Shown: one piece after another, positions 58,840 through 64,000 of the stretch
Layout of the letters: every line of letters starts with the position of its first letter
How positions within the stretch are numbered: position 1 is the first letter of the stretch
Position numbers and translations under genes: made by a program
NCBI GenBank assembly: GCA_040882255.1
Contig: JBBEBP010000029.1
Coordinates: 124,001-188,000, forward strand
DNA: 64,000 nt
Source of the DNA: PWQG01 sp040882255
GTDB lineage: Bacteria > Pseudomonadota > Gammaproteobacteria > Pseudomonadales > Pseudohongiellaceae
Direction: 5' to 3'
The notes under the pieces: model-generated
What the model saw: only the letters and a program-made list of their open reading frames with translations
Told to the model about the DNA's origin: nothing
The model's database searches: none

Positions 58840-60227
58840 CTGCCGCGCTCGGGAATCTCGCTGCGAATTTTCCGGTCCCGCCACAACTTTTCGGACAGTT
58901 CCTCCTGGACATCCTCTTCGCCGTGGACAAGGATCAGGCGCGGTGAATTCTCGAACGCGGCGGCCCAGTCCATCAGGGCGGTCTGTCCGGCATGCGCCGA
59001 GAAGCCACCCAGTGTCTGGATATCCGCGCCGACCACGAATTCGTCGCCGAACATTTTGATCTCCTTCACGCCGTCGACCAGTATGCGTCCCAGTGTGCCC
59101 CGTGCCTGGAATCCGATGAAGATGATGGTGTTCTCCGGTTTCCAGATACGTTGTTTGAAATGGTGGCGTATGCGTCCACCAGTACACATGCCACTGCCGG
59201 CAATAATGATGGCGCCCTTCTCGACCTCATTGATGGCAATGGAATCTTCCACAGTACTGCAGTATTTCAGCGCTGGCAGAAATTCACGTAGCGTTTCCCG
59301 GCCTTCCTCGGTCAGGTGCCGGACATCCTCATCGTCCATGATATGCAGCCAACGGTCGTAGACCTCGGTCACGCTGATCGCCATGGGACTGTCCAGAAAC
59401 ACCTGCCAGCCGTCCAGTTTTCCGGCCCTGTGCAGCCGACCCAGGTGATAGATCAGTTCCTGTGAGCGGCCCACAGCAAAGGACGGGATCATCACGCTGC
59501 CGCCGCGCTCCCAGGTATCGGACAGAACCTGTTCGAGTTCCTCCAGCGTGGCGTCCATATCACGGTGGTCGCGGTTTCCGTAAGTGCTTTCCATCAGGAC
59601 GACGTCAGCACGAGTGGGCGATTCCGGGTCGTTCATCAGTACCGAATCACTGTTGCCGAGGTCCCCGGAGAAGACCAGCACCTTTTCCTGTCCGTCTTCG
59701 GTCAGGGTCACTTCCACGATCGATGAGCCCAGGATATGGCCGGCATCCAGAAAGCGGACGCTTGAATGAGGGCCAAGGTCAAAGCGGTGATGATAGGGAT
59801 GTCCCTCGCACTGCTTCAGAACCCGGGCCACGTCGCGCCCCGTATAGGCCGGACTGATGGGCGGCCGTCCGCTACGGCGTCTTTTCAGGTTCTGCCGTTC
59901 CAGGTCTTTTTCATAGAGTCCGGCGGCATCTTCCAGCAGAATACGCAGTAATCCACGAGTCGCCTGGGCGCAGTAGATGGGGCCCCGGAATCCACCGCTG
60001 ACCAGAAGAGGCAAAAGTCCGGAGTGGTCAAGGTGACCGTGGGAGAGAATCACGGCATCAATCTCTGCGGGATTGAATGGAAATTTCTCGTCCTGCACGC
60101 GGTCCACCGCGTCACCGCCCTGGTGCATGCCGCAGTCGAGCAGCACCCGGCCGCTGGCTTCCGATTCAAGCAGGTGACAGGAGCCGGTGACTTCGCGCGC
60201 AGCGCCATGGAAGGTGACAGTAGCCAT
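58824..60227 (-). CDS. Metallo-beta-lactamase/beta-CASP RNA-processing-type nuclease
   Basis: The product has 467 residues. VILSHGHLDHSGLLPLLVSG is the HxHxDH zinc motif. VFSGDLGNSDSVLMNDPES and VVLMESTYGNRDH follow, and the beta-CASP cap contains SFAVGRSQELIYHL and GSGMCTGGRIRHHF. The C-terminal part has GFSAHAGQTALMDW. This is the arrangement of RNA-specificity MBL/beta-CASP exonucleases. Its 3' end overlaps the PRPP-synthetase-like gene by 16 bp in convergent orientation. Whether it acts on RNA, rather than DNA or other phosphoesters, is not proven by sequence. Confidence 0.88.
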   Translation of the reverse strand: MATVTFHGAAREVTGSCHLLESEASGRVLLDCGMHQGGDAVDRVQDEKFPFNPAEIDAVILSHGHLDHSGLLPLLVSGGFRGPIYCAQATRGLLRILLEDAAGLYEKDLERQNLKRRRSGRPPISPAYTGRDVARVLKQCEGHPYHHRFDLGPHSSVRFLDAGHILGSSIVEVTLTEDGQEKVLVFSGDLGNSDSVLMNDPESPTRADVVLMESTYGNRDHRDMDATLEELEQVLSDTWERGGSVMIPSFAVGRSQELIYHLGRLHRAGKLDGWQVFLDSPMAISVTEVYDRWLHIMDDEDVRHLTEEGRETLREFLPALKYCSTVEDSIAINEVEKGAIIIAGSGMCTGGRIRHHFKQRIWKPENTIIFIGFQARGTLGRILVDGVKEIKMFGDEFVVGADIQTLGGFSAHAGQTALMDWAAAFENSPRLILVHGEEDVQEELSEKLWRDRKIRSEIPERGSQISF

Positions 60228-60239
60228 TGGAAGAGTACC

Positions 60240-61919
60240 TCAGAATGTCATGTACAGACTGGCGGCCACGAGCACGATCAGCAACAGCCAGATGCTGTTG
60301 TTGATGGTACTGCGTGGCCACCAGTGATTCCAGCGCCTTTCCAGCCTTCGGGTACGTTGTGGTGGAATTTCTTCCGGGTCGGGCGCGGGTACCGGTGGCC
60401 TTTGCAGCATCCGGCGCAGATACAGGGACAGGTGTAACGCCGGGTTGCGACTGCGGCGGATGCCTGGCGGCTGCCATCGCAGACGCCAGGCCATGACAGC
60501 CAGTCCAGCTGCCACGGCCATCGGCCAAGCCAGTTCACCCAGTTTGTAGAGTGCCAGACTGTCGAATGCCGCAGCCCGCATGGGCGGCCATAGCCATGGC
60601 AGTACCAGGCAGGCGCAGGCAGGCACGGACCAGCCAATCAGGTGGAGCGCGGACATTCTTTCTCGTGGCCGGTCTTCTTTGGCAAGCTTTCGCAGCAGCC
60701 ACAGCGCCCGCAGCATGATCAGTGTGGACGCGAGCGCTCCCAGTTGCGCGGCCAGCGTGTAGGCCTCGAGGCCGGCAGCGGGCAACTGGTCTTTCAATGC
60801 CGTTTTCACTGCGGCGCCGGTGGTGAACGGCAGGCCGCCGATAGCCAGGGCGGGCAAAGCGATGCCCGCAGCGATAAGGCCACGCGCCAGCGCACCGGCC
60901 GGTTGTCCGCCAGCAAGCAGTCCGGTCGCCATGAACAGGGCGCCTTTCGCCAGACCGTGGTGGACGATATACAGGGTCACGACCACCATCAGGGCGGGCC
61001 GCAGTTCCGGGGCATGCCAGGCCATCGCGGTGATCACCATCAGAAAGCCCATCTGGCTGACCGAGGAAAAAGCCAGCGTCTCTCCGGCGCTGCGTTGTAC
61101 CAGTCCGACCAGAGCACCGTAGAAAAGATTGATCAGTCCCAGCCACAGTAGCGGAATACTCCACTGCTGCAGTAGCGGACTCTCTGCGGGAAGCAACATC
61201 CACAGTCCGGCGATGCCGGCCTTGGTCATGGCTCCGGAGAGCACAGCGCCGGCGGCGGGCGGGGCGGACGGGTAGGCCTGGGGCATCCAGACATGCAGGG
61301 GCCAGAAACCGGCCTTCAATGCCAGCCCGGCGATGAGCGCCAGCAGGGTCACCGCAGTGAAATCGGCTTCCCGCCAGACACTGAACAGGAAGCTACCACC
61401 GGATTCATGCCAGGCCAGCATCAGGCCGGTGAGCAGCAGCATCTCTCCGGTGACGGCGATCTGCAGATACAGGCGGCCTGCCTGCCTGACCCGAATGGTT
61501 CGGCGGTGCACGATGAGACCATAGGCAGACAGGCTCATCATCGAGAAGCCGACATAGAAACTCAGCGCGTCACCGGCGATCAGCCAGAGCAGGTTGCCAC
61601 TCAGGCTGATCAGCCAGAACAACTGGAACGCGAGGCGGCTTCGGTCTTCCTCCTTCGGCCCCGCCAGGCTGAACACGCCCGCGAACAGCCAGAGCATGGC
61701 GCTGCCGCCCAGCAATCCGCGTTGCAGGACGGTATCAGCCCCCCAGGTCGCTCCGGGCCACAGAAAGGCGGGTTCGATGGCCGGCGGGGCTGCGAGCGCG
61801 GCAGCGAGGGCCGGCACGCAGCTTAGCCAGATACCGGCCCGTGCGCGCTGCCCGGTCAACAACAGCGCGATGGCCGCCAGTAGCGGAAAAAAAGGTATCG
61901 TGTGCCACAGGTTGCTCAT
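60240..61919 (-). CDS. Proton-conducting antiporter-type membrane subunit (NuoM/MrpA-like)
   Basis: The product has 559 residues with about 13-14 membrane helices. The channel lysine region ALIAGLALKAGFWPLHVWMP and LSGAMTKAGIAGLWMLL match complex I/Mrp antiporter-like subunits, with SSVSQMGFLMV and HHGLAKGALFM further on. It would translocate protons or sodium as part of a multi-subunit complex. Its start overlaps the next upstream gene by 4 nt. Two more subunits of the same superfamily precede it on this strand. Confidence 0.88.
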   Translation of the reverse strand: MSNLWHTIPFFPLLAAIALLLTGQRARAGIWLSCVPALAAALAAPPAIEPAFLWPGATWGADTVLQRGLLGGSAMLWLFAGVFSLAGPKEEDRSRLAFQLFWLISLSGNLLWLIAGDALSFYVGFSMMSLSAYGLIVHRRTIRVRQAGRLYLQIAVTGEMLLLTGLMLAWHESGGSFLFSVWREADFTAVTLLALIAGLALKAGFWPLHVWMPQAYPSAPPAAGAVLSGAMTKAGIAGLWMLLPAESPLLQQWSIPLLWLGLINLFYGALVGLVQRSAGETLAFSSVSQMGFLMVITAMAWHAPELRPALMVVVTLYIVHHGLAKGALFMATGLLAGGQPAGALARGLIAAGIALPALAIGGLPFTTGAAVKTALKDQLPAAGLEAYTLAAQLGALASTLIMLRALWLLRKLAKEDRPRERMSALHLIGWSVPACACLVLPWLWPPMRAAAFDSLALYKLGELAWPMAVAAGLAVMAWRLRWQPPGIRRSRNPALHLSLYLRRMLQRPPVPAPDPEEIPPQRTRRLERRWNHWWPRSTINNSIWLLLIVLVAASLYMTF

Positions 61920-63427
61920 GGATCGAACTCCGTGACGATGATCAGCTCTGTCCAGCTCAGGGGGCTGGCGGGGCTAGCGGCAAAGAGGCCGGAGAGTACG
62001 GCCAGAAGGGCAGTGAATACCGCCGGCACCAACAGCATCCAGTGGGTTTCCAGTCGCTGGCCGGGCCAGATTCGCCGTTTCCAGTGCTCCCGGTCCGGCT
62101 TGCCGAACCACCCGCGGTAGATGACGGGAAGGAAGTAGGCCGCGTTAAGCAGGCCGGATGACAGCAGTACCAGCAGGATCCAGTCCTGCCCGACCTCCAG
62201 TGCGCCGACGCCCAGATACCATTTGCTGATGAAGCCGGCCAGTGGTGGAATGCCGATCATGCCGAGCCCGCCGACCGTGAAGGCGGCCATGGTCCATGGC
62301 ATACGCCGTCCGACCCCACTCAGTTCCCTGATGCTGTGGATGCCCAGTGTCTCCGCGAATATGCCCGCGCAGAAGAACAGCGTGATTTTCATCAACCCCT
62401 GGTGAATCAGGTGCACCACGCCGCCCACGGCAGCCAGCGGACCGGCCAACGCCACGCCCAGTGTTATGTAGGACACCTGGCTGACCGTGGAGTAGGCCAG
62501 CCGTTTTTTCAGGTCGGTTTGCTGCAAGGCACGCAATGAACCGTAAATGATGGTAATGCAGGCCAGCACAAGCAGTACCGGAGTCAGGGACAACTGTGTG
62601 GCAGTGGTGACGCCGTACACGTCGTAGACCACCCGGATGATGCCGAAGGCGCCTGCCTTGACGACGGCCACTGCATGCAGCAGTGCGCTGACCGGAGCAG
62701 GGGCAACCATCGCGCGGGGCAGCCAACTGTGTAGTGGTACCAGCGCGGCCTTGACTCCCAACCCTGCGATCATGGCCAGGAACGCCACGCGCAGCGCCAG
62801 AGAGCCATCCCCGGAAAAGTCTCCCAGATAGCCGCCGGGGGTGAAATCCGGCGTGCCATACAGAGAATGCAACAACGCGATACCCATCAGCAGCACGGTG
62901 CCGCCGGCCAGTGTGTAGATCAGGTAGACGCGCCCTGCGCGGATGGCTTCCGGTGTGCCCCGGTGCACGACCAGCGGGAAAGTCGCCAGAGTCAACAGTT
63001 CATAGAACAGCAGGAAAGTTACCAGGTTGCCCGCCAGGGCCACACCCACCGTGGCGCTGACGCAAAGACTGAAGTAACCGAAGAACCGTGCCCGTAGTGG
63101 CGAGTCTTCCAGATAGCCAATGGCATAAACGGTGGTAGCCAGCCATAACACGGCGGACAGTGTAATGAACTGCAGGGACAGCGCGTCGCCGTGCAAAACC
63201 AGAGGAGCCCGTTCCAGGAAGGGAAGCTCGAAGCGGAACTCCTGCCCCTGACTGACTCCCCACAACATCAGGCCCACCAGCAGCAGCTTTATCGTGGCTC
63301 CGCCCAGGTTGAGCGAGGTGCGCAGCGTCTGTTGGTTTTCGCGGATGGCGAAAATCAGCAGCCCGGGAATCAGCGAGCTGAGCATGATCAGCAGGGGGAG
63401 CAGCGCACCCCATTGCAGCGGATTCAT
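61916..63427 (-). CDS. Proton-conducting antiporter-type membrane subunit (NuoM/MrpD-like)
   Basis: The product has 503 residues with about 14 membrane helices. LVTFLLFYELLTLATFPLVV carries the first-helix Glu, and MIAGLGVKAALVPLHSWLPR the key Lys. TVSQVSYITLGVALAGPLAA and HLIHQGLMKITLFFCAG are conserved in the superfamily. It overlaps both neighbouring genes by 4 nt, so all three form a coupled operon. The start at 63427 opens directly on the first helix. Confidence 0.88.
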   Translation of the reverse strand: MNPLQWGALLPLLIMLSSLIPGLLIFAIRENQQTLRTSLNLGGATIKLLLVGLMLWGVSQGQEFRFELPFLERAPLVLHGDALSLQFITLSAVLWLATTVYAIGYLEDSPLRARFFGYFSLCVSATVGVALAGNLVTFLLFYELLTLATFPLVVHRGTPEAIRAGRVYLIYTLAGGTVLLMGIALLHSLYGTPDFTPGGYLGDFSGDGSLALRVAFLAMIAGLGVKAALVPLHSWLPRAMVAPAPVSALLHAVAVVKAGAFGIIRVVYDVYGVTTATQLSLTPVLLVLACITIIYGSLRALQQTDLKKRLAYSTVSQVSYITLGVALAGPLAAVGGVVHLIHQGLMKITLFFCAGIFAETLGIHSIRELSGVGRRMPWTMAAFTVGGLGMIGIPPLAGFISKWYLGVGALEVGQDWILLVLLSSGLLNAAYFLPVIYRGWFGKPDREHWKRRIWPGQRLETHWMLLVPAVFTALLAVLSGLFAASPASPLSWTELIIVTEFDP

Positions 63428-64000
63428 ATGCCACCTCCCGCCAGCCATTGCACCAGCCAGTTGCCGCTCAGGGCCATGGCCCACACCAGCAATGCGGGCA
63501 GCATCGCCAGCCACTGCGCCGTGTGATCCGGGTTCAGGTTGACCCGTTTGATGTGGACCCGGTCGAAAGCCATGATCACTGCCCGAAACACATAGGCGGC
63601 TGACACCAGCGTGCCCAGAAAGACCCCGGCGGCCCAGGGCCAGTTCCAGGGGTCATTCAGCAATGGGCCCAGCAGAACCCATTTGGACAGGAACCCTCCG
63701 CTGGGCGGCAAGCCGATCAGGCTGCCGCCGGCCACCGCGAACGCGAACATCGCGATCGGTGCGGTCTGTGTGGCACCCCGCAGGCCGCTGATCCGCGTTG
63801 TGCCCACCGTGTGCTGTATCTCGCCGGCGGCCATGAACAGCGAGGCCTTGGCCAGACCGTGGGCAATGACGAACAGCCACAGCGCCACGTGCATCTGCGG
63901 ATGCTGCCAGAAAAGGAGCAGACCCAGTGCCATCATCGCGTAGCCCATCTGCGCCACGGTCGAGTAGGCGACCAGTGTCTTGATATAAGGGCTGCGCAGC
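63424..64000 (-). CDS. Proton-conducting antiporter-type membrane subunit, C-terminal part
   Basis: The gene enters from the right window edge and ends at 63424, leaving the last 191 residues. The visible part reads YIKTLVAYSTVAQMGYAMMA, then VIAHGLAKASLFMAAGEIQH and GLPPSGGFLSKWVLLGPLL, the standard late motifs of NuoL/M/N-type subunits. It is coupled to the next gene by a 4-nt overlap. Its N-terminus and any further operon genes are outside the window. Three such subunits in a row suggest an Mrp-like antiporter or a complex I or hydrogenase-like module rather than a single transporter. Confidence 0.85.
   Translation of the reverse strand, partial: LRSPYIKTLVAYSTVAQMGYAMMALGLLLFWQHPQMHVALWLFVIAHGLAKASLFMAAGEIQHTVGTTRISGLRGATQTAPIAMFAFAVAGGSLIGLPPSGGFLSKWVLLGPLLNDPWNWPWAAGVFLGTLVSAAYVFRAVIMAFDRVHIKRVNLNPDHTAQWLAMLPALLVWAMALSGNWLVQWLAGGGI

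Noticed and set aside
1..64000. tRNA, rRNA, prophage, insertion sequence or integrase genes
   Set aside because: I saw no tRNA-like cloverleaf, transposase or integrase motif, or terminal inverted repeats flanking the toxin-rich patch. A short structured RNA could still have been missed by eye.

Overview
The window is about 60% GC and densely coded, with many short or overlapping gene junctions. Several families point to a gammaproteobacterium, most plausibly marine or free-living: OpgG/OpgH glucan synthesis, Slt-type transglycosylase, the YaiL-like DUF2058 protein, a DUF2750 protein, TesB, glutaredoxin-type ArsC, DinB and a PQQ-dependent alcohol dehydrogenase. I saw no rRNA, tRNA, CRISPR array or insertion sequence. 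Functions are assigned from motifs and remembered families only; no search was run.

Layout. 1-343: truncated EamA/DMT permease. 435-4406: an accessory patch with a class II Fic protein, a seven-copy TGAAAAA array, a double-glycine-type peptide with a small membrane partner, mazEF, a PilZ-like protein and several gene relics. 4409-9747: L-asparaginase with a coupled small gene, a serine-hydrolase lipoprotein and two coupled amidohydrolases. 9828-12896: a hybrid histidine kinase coupled to a frameshifted periplasmic binding protein. 13077-15430: membrane sulfatase and FkbM methyltransferase. 15440-20234: a divergent cluster mixing flavin and pterin chemistry (RibA, RibD reductase domain, MDR dehydrogenase, PTPS-III-like enzyme) with a glycosyltransferase and a methyltransferase. 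20251-22959: RIO kinase, then a flippase-like protein with a CDP-alcohol phosphotransferase. 23181-26626: opgGH. 26678-28846: quinohemoprotein alcohol dehydrogenase.

28919-38161 is a surface-protein locus: a thrombospondin-type-3-repeat protein, a 1553-residue adhesin, a LuxR-type response regulator and a 7TMR-DISM histidine kinase. One inverted repeat (ATCAACC-N4-GGTTGAT) lies upstream of both surface-protein genes and beside the regulator, suggesting a local regulon. 38154-46940 is mostly housekeeping and envelope genes: deacetylase-like enzyme, GNAT, MscS channel, DUF2058, lytic transglycosylase, small secreted protein, LapA, amino-acid dehydrogenase. 47119-55863: penicillin-acylase family enzyme, prolyl-4-hydroxylase-like enzyme, ArsC, a fructosamine-kinase relic, an ABC-2 exporter, DUF2750, TspO, Pol IV and TesB. 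55929-60227: a lipocalin-like protein, an AMP-phosphorylase-like enzyme, a PRPP-synthetase homologue and a beta-CASP nuclease. 60240-64000: three proton-pumping antiporter-type subunits, the last cut by the window edge.

The strongest leads for something undescribed are the flavin/pterin-glycosyl cluster, the peptide plus membrane-partner pair inside the toxin-rich patch, the regularly spaced TGAAAAA array, and the inverted-repeat regulon of the adhesin locus.
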